The translations under genes and the position numbers were made by a program. From JBPCPM01 sp050999155 (GTDB lineage Bacteria; Actinomycetota; Thermoleophilia; Solirubrobacterales; 70-9): 64,000 nt of DNA. This document shows positions 8,786-16,171 of this stretch, piece by piece. The notes under the pieces were generated by a model that saw only the letters and a list, made by a program, of their open reading frames with translations, searched no databases and was not told the DNA's origin. Each line of letters opens with the position of its first letter. Within the stretch, counting starts at the first letter, position 1. The DNA lies in contig JBPCPM010000178.1 of assembly GCA_050999155.1 (NCBI GenBank), positions 1 through 64,000 on the forward strand, read 5' to 3'.

Positions 8786-9283
8786 TCAGCCGAACGGGTT
8801 GAGCTCGCCCAGCCGCTCGGCCAGCGCCTCGCCGTCGCGCAGCAGGCGCAGGGCTTCGTCGACGGGGATCCGGTTCGCGAGCGCCCGGCCGAGCGTGGCA
8901 GCCACCGGACCGATCGCGCCGGCGTCGCGGGCATCGTCGACCGCCCGCACCAGGCCTGTGCGCACCGCCGCCTCGAACTGGGCTTCGTCGATCCGGTAGC
9001 GGCGGCGGAACGCCTGCACCGATCCGGCGTCTGCGATCGACAGGGCGAGCTCCTCCCGGCTGACCCGCAGCCGGCAGGCCGTGCCGTCCAGTGCCGAGAG
9101 CACCAGCTGCTCACCGAGCTCCTCGGCACCGGCCGGGTCGCGCCAGGCGCGCGGCTCGCAGGGGTCGCGCACGGTCAGCGGCTCGTAGTCCGATCCCCCG
9201 GCCGCCCCGTAGGCGCCGATCAGCGCAAAGGACGCCACGATCGCGGCGACGACCAGCGCGATGCCTGCCGGGCGCACGGTCAC
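8786..9283 (-). CDS. hypothetical membrane-anchored protein
   Basis: A 165-residue protein with one N-terminal transmembrane or uncleaved signal segment (IALVVAAIVASFALIGAYGAA), followed by an extracytoplasmic helical domain with two cysteines (DPCEPRAW and GTACRLRV) that could pair. It is translated from a GTG overlapping the stop codon of the upstream MFS transporter, so it is probably made together with it and may be an accessory subunit. No family was recognised. Confidence 0.7.
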   Translation of the reverse strand: MTVRPAGIALVVAAIVASFALIGAYGAAGGSDYEPLTVRDPCEPRAWRDPAGAEELGEQLVLSALDGTACRLRVSREELALSIADAGSVQAFRRRYRIDEAQFEAAVRTGLVRAVDDARDAGAIGPVAATLGRALANRIPVDEALRLLRDGEALAERLGELNPFG

Positions 9284-10674
9284 AGGTCCACCCGTCCCCG
9301 GGCGACCGCCAGCACGAGGCCCGCGATCAGGGCGAGAAGACCGGCGACCGCGAACGAGCGCGCGAACGCGGCGGTGGCCGCCCGCTCGAGCTGATCGGCG
9401 AGGGAGTCGCGCAGGGCGATGACCCCGGGGCGGTCAGCCGGCGTGCCGGGCAGCGGTCGGAACACCGGCCCGATGTCGGGCACACGCCGGCTCTCGGCCT
9501 CCAGCCGGCTCGACAGTCGCTGAGCCACGTCGAGCTTGAGCCGCGGCGGGATCGAGGCGTCGAGCACCACGGCCGTCACGGCGAGCTGGGCATTGCGTTG
9601 CTGGGCCTCCAGGTCAGCGATCAGCACGGGCGTCAGGAGTGCGAGGCCGGCTACCACTCCGAGATGGCGAGAGGCCATGGTCCAGCCGCCGTGGATGGCC
9701 TGCGGGGCCCGACCCTCCAGCGCGGCGGCCGTCAGGGCGCCGAGGGTCAGCGCGAGACCCGCTCCGACGAGGACCTGCGGGGCGACCGTCCACCAGGCCG
9801 ACGCCGCGGGCACGACGGCCAGGGCTCCGAGACCCCCGGCCACACACACGGCGCCGGCACCGGCCCGGGAGCGCCGCGAGACACCCTGCGGGATGGCGAA
9901 CCCCACCGCCACGGCGGCCACTGGCATCACCGACACCACGAGGGCGGCGTGGGCAGCGCCCAGGCGCCAGCCTTCGATCATCAGCAAGACGATGAGAAAC
10001 AGGGCCGCGGTCAGCGCCGCCGACACGAGGGCGAGCACGACGTTGGCCAGCAGGTGCGGCCGCCCGACCGCCGCACGCGGGGCCGGCACGTGCGCCACCA
10101 TCAGCCCCAGCACGGGAAGGGCCAGCAGGGCCAGCGGCACCTGCACGAAGAAGATCGACTGCCACGACACGAGCTCGGTCAGGGCGCCGCCGACGGCCGG
10201 GCCGAGGGCAGCTCCCGCGGCGCCGGCCGCCGCCCACACGCGGGCTCCGGCCGCCTCTGAGCCGGTCGCCGCGGGAAGCAGCTCGAGGGCAGCCCCGATT
10301 GCCACCGCGCCGCCGACCGCCTGCAGGCACCGTGCGACCAGCAGAACCCCGAGGACGCCCGCCAGCCCGCAGCCCGCGCCTGCGGCCGCGAACACCACCA
10401 ACCCGGCTGCGAGAGCGGCGCGCGAGTGCGCCCGGAAGAGCCGGGCGGCCGGGACGGCAAGGAGGGCGAGGGCGAGGTTGAACAAGATCAGCACCCAGAC
10501 GGCGCCGGCCACCCCGACGCCCAGCGACCGGTAGATCTCCGGCAGGGCGAGCACGACGATCGAGGAGTCGGCGAGGACGAGCCCCACGGCAAGCGCCAAG
10601 CCCGCCACGGCCACGCGGGAGCGGCCACCCCTCGCTGGACGGCCGTCGGCCGTCGGCTGCCCCGGATCTGCCAC
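9280..10674 (-). CDS. MFS drug-efflux transporter, DHA2-like
   Basis: A 464-residue major facilitator. The first helix (VGLVLADSSIVVLALPEI) carries the D-x-S-I-V-x-x-A-L-P motif of the 14-helix DHA2 (EmrB/QacA) branch. A long extracytoplasmic loop of ~85 residues lies before the last helix (RLKLDVAQRLSSRLEAESRR and following). The GTG at 10674 is supported by TACCAT placed 6 nt upstream, which suggests a leaderless start. The stop overlaps the next gene in a GTGA motif. The export substrate is unknown. Confidence 0.85.
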   Translation of the reverse strand: MADPGQPTADGRPARGGRSRVAVAGLALAVGLVLADSSIVVLALPEIYRSLGVGVAGAVWVLILFNLALALLAVPAARLFRAHSRAALAAGLVVFAAAGAGCGLAGVLGVLLVARCLQAVGGAVAIGAALELLPAATGSEAAGARVWAAAGAAGAALGPAVGGALTELVSWQSIFFVQVPLALLALPVLGLMVAHVPAPRAAVGRPHLLANVVLALVSAALTAALFLIVLLMIEGWRLGAAHAALVVSVMPVAAVAVGFAIPQGVSRRSRAGAGAVCVAGGLGALAVVPAASAWWTVAPQVLVGAGLALTLGALTAAALEGRAPQAIHGGWTMASRHLGVVAGLALLTPVLIADLEAQQRNAQLAVTAVVLDASIPPRLKLDVAQRLSSRLEAESRRVPDIGPVFRPLPGTPADRPGVIALRDSLADQLERAATAAFARSFAVAGLLALIAGLVLAVARGRVDL

Positions 10675-10680
10675 CGGCCG

Positions 10681-10686
10681 ATGGTA
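10681..10686 (-). promoter_or_regulatory. -10 element (TACCAT), leaderless promoter
   Basis: The hexamer lies exactly 6 nt before the GTG at 10674 of the MFS gene, and no Shine-Dalgarno is present. Confidence 0.6.
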
Positions 10687-10743
10687 GGCGGTGGGCCCAA
10701 CGGCCGAGCCCGCCCGGCCGGTTTGCTTCAATTTCCGTACCAG

Positions 10744-10759
10744 AGAAAGGAGGTGGTCC
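10744..10759 (+). promoter_or_regulatory. extended Shine-Dalgarno, complementary to the full 16S 3' tail
   Basis: The 16 bases AGAAAGGAGGTGGTCC can pair with the actinobacterial 16S 3' end (GGATCACCTCCTTTCT) without interruption, using one G-U wobble. Ordinary ribosome-binding sites in this window pair over 4-7 bases. It lies 5 nt upstream of the GTG at 10765. Confidence 0.8.
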
Positions 10760-10764
10760 GAAAC

Positions 10765-10809
10765 GTGATTGACAACTGTTGCGGGACCCTGGAGGTGTCC
10801 GACCGCTAG
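10765..10809 (+). CDS. 14-codon ORF behind the extended Shine-Dalgarno
   Basis: Reads VIDNCCGTLEVSDR then TAG. The peptide has adjacent cysteines and a hydrophilic C-terminus, and matches no family I can name. It lies in a 302-bp gap between two minus-strand genes, so it is not an attenuator leader for any visible + strand gene. A GC-rich hairpin at 10925-10953 could end the transcript. The quality of the ribosome-binding site argues that ribosomes engage here; whether the peptide or the binding event matters is unknown. An in-frame GTG at 10753 lies inside the binding site and is unlikely to be used. Confidence 0.55.
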   Translation: MIDNCCGTLEVSDR

Positions 10810-10924
10810 CTCCTTGGGCTGAGCTTTCGGAATCCAATCGAGGCACCGCTCGACGCGCGAGCCGGAGGTCGTCCCACCGGCCCGGGACCCAGGTCCCCGA
10901 CGCGCAATGAGTGTCGCCCAGCAG

Positions 10925-10953
10925 CGAGGGGCGTCCCGTTTCGGGGCGCCCCT
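10925..10953. terminator. GC-rich hairpin between the small ORF and gluQ
   Basis: Arms GAGGGGCG and CGCCCCTC enclose an inner CCCG/CGGG pairing. There is no U-tract on either side. It lies downstream of both the + strand small ORF and the - strand gluQ gene, so it may act in both directions. The rest of the 10810-10976 interval holds nothing I recognise. Confidence 0.5.
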
Positions 10954-10976
10954 CCTGTCGTTCGGGGACCGGTGGG

Positions 10977-11933
10977 TCAGCCAGGCCCGGAGACGCCGGA
11001 GACGGCCTCGTGATCGAGCACAACAGGCTCGCCTGTCAGGTGGCCGGGGTCGAACCGCTCGAGCAGCTCGGCCATCGTCACCGGTTCCTCGGGTCGGCAG
11101 AGGCCCAGGGTGGCGCCCAGCCGCGCCCGGACCGCCGCGGGCGACTCGCCGGCCTGCCGGCGGGCCGACATCGACACGGACCCGTGGCGCTTGGCCAGGC
11201 GCTGTCCGTCGGGTCCGAGAACCAGGGGGACGTGGGCGTAGGAGGGGACCGGGAGGTCCAGCAGACGGGCGATGGCGATCTGCCGCGGGGTGGTGTCGAG
11301 CAGGTCCGCGCCGCGCACCACCTCCCCCACCCCGTCGGCGGCGTCGTCGACGACCACGGCGAGGTTGTAGGACGGCGTCCCGTCGTTGCGGACCACCACC
11401 ACGTCGTCGATGGCACCCTCGAAGCGGCCGGCGAGCCGGTCGTCGAAGGCAAGCCCGGGCCACGGCGCGCGAAGCCGCCAGGCCGCCGGCCGCCCATCGC
11501 GTTCGTGGCGCGCCCGGGCCGCCGCGTCGAGGGCCCGGCAGGTTCCCGGGTAGGCGCCCTCGGGCAGCGCCCCGTGCGGCGCCGAAGCCGCGTCGCGGAT
11601 CTCCCTCCGGGTGCAGTAGCACCGGTACAGGTGCCCGCTGTCTCGCAGCGCCGCCACGGCCTCGTCGAACCGCTCGCGGTGCTCGCTCTGGCGCGTCACC
11701 GGTCCGTCCCAGTGGACGCCCAGCTCCGAAAGGTCGCGCAGCTGACCAGCCTCGTGCTCGGGCCGCGACCGTTGGGTGTCGAGGTCCTCGACGCGGAGGC
11801 TCAACCGGGCACCCGCGTGGCGGGCAAACAGCCACGCGACCATGGCCGTGCGGAGGTTTCCGAGGTGCAGCTCGCCCGTCGGGCTCGGCGCGTAGCGGCC
11901 GTCACGGCCGCCCGGGACCTCCCCGGGCCTCAC
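10977..11933 (-). CDS. gluQ: glutamyl-Q tRNA(Asp) synthetase
   Basis: A 318-residue paralogue of the GluRS catalytic domain that lacks an anticodon-binding domain, as in GluQRS (YadB), which attaches glutamate to queuosine in tRNA-Asp. The N-terminus has RYAPSPTGELHLGNL (class I HIGH-like site). A zinc-site candidate is formed by CYCTRREI and YPGTCR. The KMSKS equivalent is KRHGSVS near residue 247. The GTG start lies 6 bp after the stop of the cyclase gene, so both are in one operon. The queuosine pathway itself is not in the window. Confidence 0.88.
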   Translation of the reverse strand: MRPGEVPGGRDGRYAPSPTGELHLGNLRTAMVAWLFARHAGARLSLRVEDLDTQRSRPEHEAGQLRDLSELGVHWDGPVTRQSEHRERFDEAVAALRDSGHLYRCYCTRREIRDAASAPHGALPEGAYPGTCRALDAAARARHERDGRPAAWRLRAPWPGLAFDDRLAGRFEGAIDDVVVVRNDGTPSYNLAVVVDDAADGVGEVVRGADLLDTTPRQIAIARLLDLPVPSYAHVPLVLGPDGQRLAKRHGSVSMSARRQAGESPAAVRARLGATLGLCRPEEPVTMAELLERFDPGHLTGEPVVLDHEAVSGVSGPG

Positions 11934-11939
11934 CGGTCC

Positions 11940-12710
11940 TCAGGCGGGATCGACGACGTAGATGGCAAGCCCCTCGGGCGTGCCCTTTGGCGTGATGCGC
12001 CGGCGGCGATCAATCACCAACGCGTCGCCGTCCAGCTCGGCCAAGGTCGGGTTGCTCAACATCACCTCGCCGCCTCTTGCGCACTCGGCCACGCGGGCCG
12101 CGATGTTCACGTCGATGCCGAGGTAATCGTCGCCCAGCCTGCGCGGGCGCCCGAGGTGGAGGCCCATCCGCAGATGCGGCCGATGGCCGTCGACCTCGAC
12201 ATCGGCGACGTGGTCGCGGGCGTCGAACGCAGCCGCTACCGCGTCGGCCGGGTCATCGAACACGGCCATGATCCCGTCGCCCAAACGCTTGACCACGGTC
12301 CCACCGTGGCCCCGGACACACGGCTCGAGGGCATCGCCGACCGCTCGCAGGAGCTGGATCGCCCTTTTGTCGCCTGCCTCCAGTGCCCACTCGGAGAAGC
12401 CGACGAGGTCGGTGAACATGATCGTGAGGGGCTCGTCGCCGCGGCGGTCGCTGGCCTGCCCGATGGCCTGCCATACCTGCAGGGCCGTCAGGCCCATCTC
12501 CCGCAGGGCGCTGGGTCGGTGATCTGCCATCTGACCGACCTTGGCGGCCACGCGCTGCGCTGTTTCGTCCCCGGTCGTGGACAGCGTGTCGCCGAAGTCC
12601 GAGTCGCCGGGGAGCCGCTCGCGGACCTTCCGGATCACGTCCACCATCCGGCCGGAGTCCGGCTCAGCCGCCACCTCGCCGTTGCCCTCTGATTTCCCGT
12701 CCGTGCCCAC
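11940..12710 (-). CDS. class III adenylyl cyclase
   Basis: A 256-residue soluble protein with a ~90-residue N-terminal region and a C-terminal class III cyclase catalytic domain. Both metal aspartates are visible (FTDLVGFSEWA and KRLGDGIMAVF). The Lys before LGDG and the Asp of GIDVNIAAR are the usual adenine-selecting pair, and N-x3-R of NIAAR supplies the transition-state residues. The active site looks complete, so cAMP synthesis is likely. No transmembrane helix is present. TAGAGT lies 6 nt before the GTG, supporting this start. It heads the operon with gluQ. Confidence 0.88.
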   Translation of the reverse strand: MGTDGKSEGNGEVAAEPDSGRMVDVIRKVRERLPGDSDFGDTLSTTGDETAQRVAAKVGQMADHRPSALREMGLTALQVWQAIGQASDRRGDEPLTIMFTDLVGFSEWALEAGDKRAIQLLRAVGDALEPCVRGHGGTVVKRLGDGIMAVFDDPADAVAAAFDARDHVADVEVDGHRPHLRMGLHLGRPRRLGDDYLGIDVNIAARVAECARGGEVMLSNPTLAELDGDALVIDRRRRITPKGTPEGLAIYVVDPA

Positions 12711-12716
12711 CCCCCG

Positions 12717-12722
12717 ACTCTA
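12717..12722 (-). promoter_or_regulatory. -10 element (TAGAGT), leaderless promoter
   Basis: Lies 6 nt before the GTG of the cyclase at 12710. It would drive the cyclase-gluQ operon. Confidence 0.6.
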
Positions 12723-12824
12723 CCCATCCGTTCGGCCGGGAGCGGATCCCCCGAACGGGGGAGCAGGATCCGGGTTTCCGCACTGGCTCTCAGGGTGTTG
12801 GCCCTCGAAGCCGACTACAGGGAC

Positions 12825-14858
12825 ATGGGAGATGGCGGGGCGAGCAGCGACGGCCACGACAACGTCCGCCTCGGCGACCTGCGGCGGCGATTGCTGATCC
12901 CGGCCGCGGCGCTCGGTGGCCTGCTTCTGGCCGTCCACGCCGTCGGCGCGCTCGCCGGCGATCACGGCTCACCGGCGGTGATCGCGGACGGCATCTACCT
13001 CGCCGTGTACGCCCTGACTCTTGCGCTGTGCGTGCTACGGGCCTGGCGTGGGCCATCACAGACGGCCTGGCGGCTGGCGGTCGTCGGGCTCGTTCTGTGG
13101 ACCGGCGCCGAGGTGGCGTTCCGGGTGATCGAGCCCAACGCCAGCGCGCCCTATCCGGTCCCCACCCAGCTCATGCTCGCCGCCGGGTTCGCCTTCGCGT
13201 TCAGCTGCCTGGGGATCCTCGCCCGCGAGCGGATCTCCTCCGTGCACCTGGCGCCCCTGGCCGACGCCGCGATCGGCGGGCTGGTCGCCGCCGCGATCAT
13301 GACCTGGGTCTTCAGCGACCTGCGTGGCGGCGCCGGCGAGATGGCCGGGATGCCGCCGGTCACCTACCTGGTCGCCGCGGTGGCCGGCCTGGTGTTCGTC
13401 ACCCTCGTGGTCGGGCTCACCGGATGGCACCCGGGGCCCGGCTGGACGCTCATCACCTTCTCGATCGCCGTCAACGTCCTGGGAGACGTGATCCTCGTGG
13501 CCGACGCGGCCCTGGAGATGCGCGCCCGGGGCGACCTCTCGGACACGATGTTCGCCGGATCGGTCCTGCTCCTCGGCTTGGCCGCCCTGCACCCGAACGG
13601 ATCGGCGACCGACGATGCGACGGTCGAGGATCGGGTCCGGGTGGCGCCACCCCTGTTCTTCGGGTCCCTGGCCGTGTCGCTGCTGGTCCTCGACAACGTC
13701 GTGCCCATGACGCCCATCGCCACGGTCCTGGCGGTCTGCGCCCTGGTGGCGGCGGGGGTGCGCCTGGCTCACGCCCTGGCCGAGAACCACCGGCTCCTGC
13801 AGGCCAGCCGGGAGGAGGCACGGACGGACAACCTCACGGGCCTGGGCAACCGCCGAAGCCTGGCCCTCGCGCTCGACGACGTCTTCGATCGCGGTGAGCC
13901 CAGCACGCTGGCCATCTTCGACCTCGATGGATTCAAGGGCTACAACGACTCGTTCGGCCACCCCGCCGGAGATTCGCTGCTGCGGCGCATGGGCGAGCGA
14001 CTGACGGCGGCGGTGCCCGCGGGGACCGCCTTCCGCATCGGCGGCGACGAGTTCTGCCTCGTGGTACCCGGCGACGCGGGTGCGGCGTCGAGCCTCGTTG
14101 CCCGCTGCCGCGGTGCGCTGACCGAGCACGGCGACGGCTTCGCGGTCAACTGCTCGTTTGGGGTAGCGGAGATCCCCACCGAAGCCGAGACCGCCGAGGA
14201 GGCGGTGCGCGTCGCCGACGGTCGGCTGTACGAGGCCAAGAATTCCCGCCCCGGAGCGGCCCGCGGGGCGTGCCGGGCCCTGGTCGAGCTGCTCGCCGAG
14301 CGCGAGCCCGATCTCCACGAACACCTCCAGGGTGTGAGCCGGCTGGCGACGGCGACGGCACGCAGGCTCGGGCTGGCTAGGGCCGCCGTCGAGGAGGTCA
14401 CCCGGGGGGCCGAGTTGCACGACATCGGCAAGATGGCAATCCCCGACGCGATCCTGCACAAGCCGGGTCCCCTGGACGAGGAGGAATGGAGCTTTGTCCG
14501 CCAGCACACGGTGATCGGCGAGCGCGTCCTGCTCTCGATCGCTGGGCTGCGACGGGTCGCAGCCATCGTGCGCTCCAGCCACGAGCACTGGGACGGCAAC
14601 GGCTATCCGGACGAGCTCGCCGGGGACGACATTCCGATCGGCGCCCGGATCATTGCCGTATGCGACGCGTACGACGCGATGCGCTCGGAGCGTCCCTACT
14701 CCGCGGGCCTTTCCCGCCACCAGGCCATCGCCGAGCTCCGTCGCTGCTCCGGCAACCAGTTCGATCCCGATGTGGTCGCTGCTGCGTGCGCGGAGCTGAC
14801 GACCGCCAACACCGAGCGACTTCCCTTTCCCGCGGGCTCGCCGGTGGCGCACACCTGA
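12825..14858 (+). CDS. membrane GGDEF diguanylate cyclase with HD (HD-GYP-like) domain
   Basis: A 677-residue protein with eight or nine N-terminal membrane helices (residues ~25-320), then a GGDEF domain and a C-terminal HD domain. The active-site loop reads GGDEF near residue 405, preceded by FDLDGFKGYNDSFGH, so c-di-GMP synthesis is likely. The HD domain has HDIGKMAIPDAIL near residue 531, HEHWDGNGYPDEL (GNGYP instead of the longer HD-GYP motif) and CDAYDAM. It may degrade c-di-GMP or act on another ligand. No RxxD inhibitory site was found. The ATG at 12825 is chosen; a TTG at 12795 is possible. Confidence 0.88.
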   Translation: MGDGGASSDGHDNVRLGDLRRRLLIPAAALGGLLLAVHAVGALAGDHGSPAVIADGIYLAVYALTLALCVLRAWRGPSQTAWRLAVVGLVLWTGAEVAFRVIEPNASAPYPVPTQLMLAAGFAFAFSCLGILARERISSVHLAPLADAAIGGLVAAAIMTWVFSDLRGGAGEMAGMPPVTYLVAAVAGLVFVTLVVGLTGWHPGPGWTLITFSIAVNVLGDVILVADAALEMRARGDLSDTMFAGSVLLLGLAALHPNGSATDDATVEDRVRVAPPLFFGSLAVSLLVLDNVVPMTPIATVLAVCALVAAGVRLAHALAENHRLLQASREEARTDNLTGLGNRRSLALALDDVFDRGEPSTLAIFDLDGFKGYNDSFGHPAGDSLLRRMGERLTAAVPAGTAFRIGGDEFCLVVPGDAGAASSLVARCRGALTEHGDGFAVNCSFGVAEIPTEAETAEEAVRVADGRLYEAKNSRPGAARGACRALVELLAEREPDLHEHLQGVSRLATATARRLGLARAAVEEVTRGAELHDIGKMAIPDAILHKPGPLDEEEWSFVRQHTVIGERVLLSIAGLRRVAAIVRSSHEHWDGNGYPDELAGDDIPIGARIIAVCDAYDAMRSERPYSAGLSRHQAIAELRRCSGNQFDPDVVAAACAELTTANTERLPFPAGSPVAHT

Positions 14859-14907
14859 GGCACGACGCGTCGGACCACCCCGCATCGTGCGGCCCCCGAT
14901 GCATAGG

Positions 14908-14927
14908 CATCCCCCACATGGGGGATG
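14908..14927. repeat. perfect inverted repeat upstream of the FHA gene
   Basis: Arms CATCCCCC and GGGGGATG flank ACAT. It lies 49 bp after the cyclase stop and 66 bp before the FHA start, so it could be an operator or a weak terminator (TGTGTTTC follows). The CCCCCA/TGGGGG half-sites recur at 38229-38249. Confidence 0.6.
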
Positions 14928-14993
14928 TGTTTCGGCGATCACTCGATACGATGCACACAAGCGTTCGCATCTCGAACCGGGAAGGGGTCGTAG

Positions 14994-15605
14994 ATGGGTG
15001 CATTCTGGGCCACGTCGACGGGAGAGCTCCGCGCCTACCGCTGCACGGACTGTGGCGCACGCACCCACACCGGAGGGCAGGAGTGTGCGGTGTGCGGGTC
15101 CGAGCAGCTCCACCGGGCGTCGCTGTTCGACCGTGCCCGACGGGAGGCACGCCTCGACGACGCCGGGCCCGAGCCGGACTGGCTGGTGGAGCTCGGGCCG
15201 TCGCTCGAGCCGGGCCAGTACCTGATCCTCGAGCACGGCGGCGAACCGACGCCGATCCGCCTGCGCAAGGCGTGGACCCGGATCGGGCGCTCGGGCGCGG
15301 CCGACGTGCGCCTCGACCACCCCCAGGTCAGCTTTCGCCACGCGATCGTCACCCGGCAGGGCCGGCGCACGGTCAACGTCGTCGACGACGACAGCGCCAG
15401 CGGTGTCTGCGTGAACGGCTCGCGGATCGATTGGCGGGTGCTGCACGACGGGGACCGGATGGAGATCGGGCCCTACTGCTTCCACTACCTCGATACCGAG
15501 GCCCGCGAGGTCGTGCGGCGATGGCCCCAGCCGGGACCGTTTACCCGGCCCGTCGAGGGACGGCCCCTGAGCCGCGGCGCCGACGATCAGCCCGCGCTTC
15601 ACTGA
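14994..15605 (+). CDS. zinc-ribbon and FHA domain protein
   Basis: A 203-residue protein. Residues ~14-40 form a rubredoxin-like zinc ribbon (CTDC and CAVC pairs). From ~75 to 165 follows an FHA domain with WTRIGRSGAADVRLDHPQVSFRH and VNGSRIDW, the phosphothreonine-binding loop residues (GRS, SxxH and N). FHA proteins read Ser/Thr kinase signals, but no kinase is in the window. GGAAGGGG precedes the ATG. It lies downstream of the GGDEF/HD gene with 135 bp between, so co-transcription is uncertain. The final ~30 residues are disordered. Confidence 0.82.
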   Translation: MGAFWATSTGELRAYRCTDCGARTHTGGQECAVCGSEQLHRASLFDRARREARLDDAGPEPDWLVELGPSLEPGQYLILEHGGEPTPIRLRKAWTRIGRSGAADVRLDHPQVSFRHAIVTRQGRRTVNVVDDDSASGVCVNGSRIDWRVLHDGDRMEIGPYCFHYLDTEAREVVRRWPQPGPFTRPVEGRPLSRGADDQPALH

Positions 15606-15682
15606 GGCCTGCCCCGGGAGCTGATGCGTTTGGAGGAGACAACGGGTAGGAGGGGGCTGGCGCGATCTGCGAGACTCGGCCC

Positions 15683-16168
15683 ATGAGCGACGTCTCCGAG
15701 ACCCAGCTCCCCGGCGTCGGCGTGCGCCACGATTTCCTGACTGCCCACGGGGATCGGATCGGGATGATCTCCCACCGCACCGGCCACCGGGAACTGCTCA
15801 TCTATGACCGCGAGGACCTCGACGCGTGCAACCTGGTGCTCCGGCTCGAGGAAGATGACGTGCGGACCCTGCACGAGGTCCTCGGCGGATCGCACGTCAC
15901 CGAGGAGCTGAACCGCCTCAAGCAGGAAGTCGACGGCCTGACCATCGATTGGCTGCCCGTGGAGGGTGCGTCGGCCTGCGCGAACCGCTCGGTCAAGAGC
16001 ATCGGCCTCGCCGCCGACGCAGGCGCGTCGATCGTCGCGGTGGTTCGCCAGGAGCAGATGATCCCGTCGCCGCCGAATGATTTCGAGATGGTCCCCGGCG
16101 ACACCGCCGTGGTGGTCGGCACCCGCGAGGGCGTCGAACAGATGGTCACCCTGCTCCAAGGGTCCTAG
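15683..16168 (+). CDS. khtT: KhtT-like RCK_C regulatory subunit of a K+/H+ antiporter
   Basis: A 161-residue cytoplasmic protein whose last ~75 residues form an RCK_C (TrkA-C) domain (SVKSIGLAADAGASIVAVVR and VPGDTAVVVGTREGVEQM). The N-terminal ~75 residues match the KhtT N-domain that contacts the transporter. The gene ends 3 bp before the CPA2 antiporter, the same arrangement as Bacillus khtT-khtU. In that system KhtT binds c-di-AMP and gates K+ efflux. Whether this homologue binds c-di-AMP is inferred from family and context only. Confidence 0.85.
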   Translation: MSDVSETQLPGVGVRHDFLTAHGDRIGMISHRTGHRELLIYDREDLDACNLVLRLEEDDVRTLHEVLGGSHVTEELNRLKQEVDGLTIDWLPVEGASACANRSVKSIGLAADAGASIVAVVRQEQMIPSPPNDFEMVPGDTAVVVGTREGVEQMVTLLQGS

Positions 16169-16171
16169 CCG

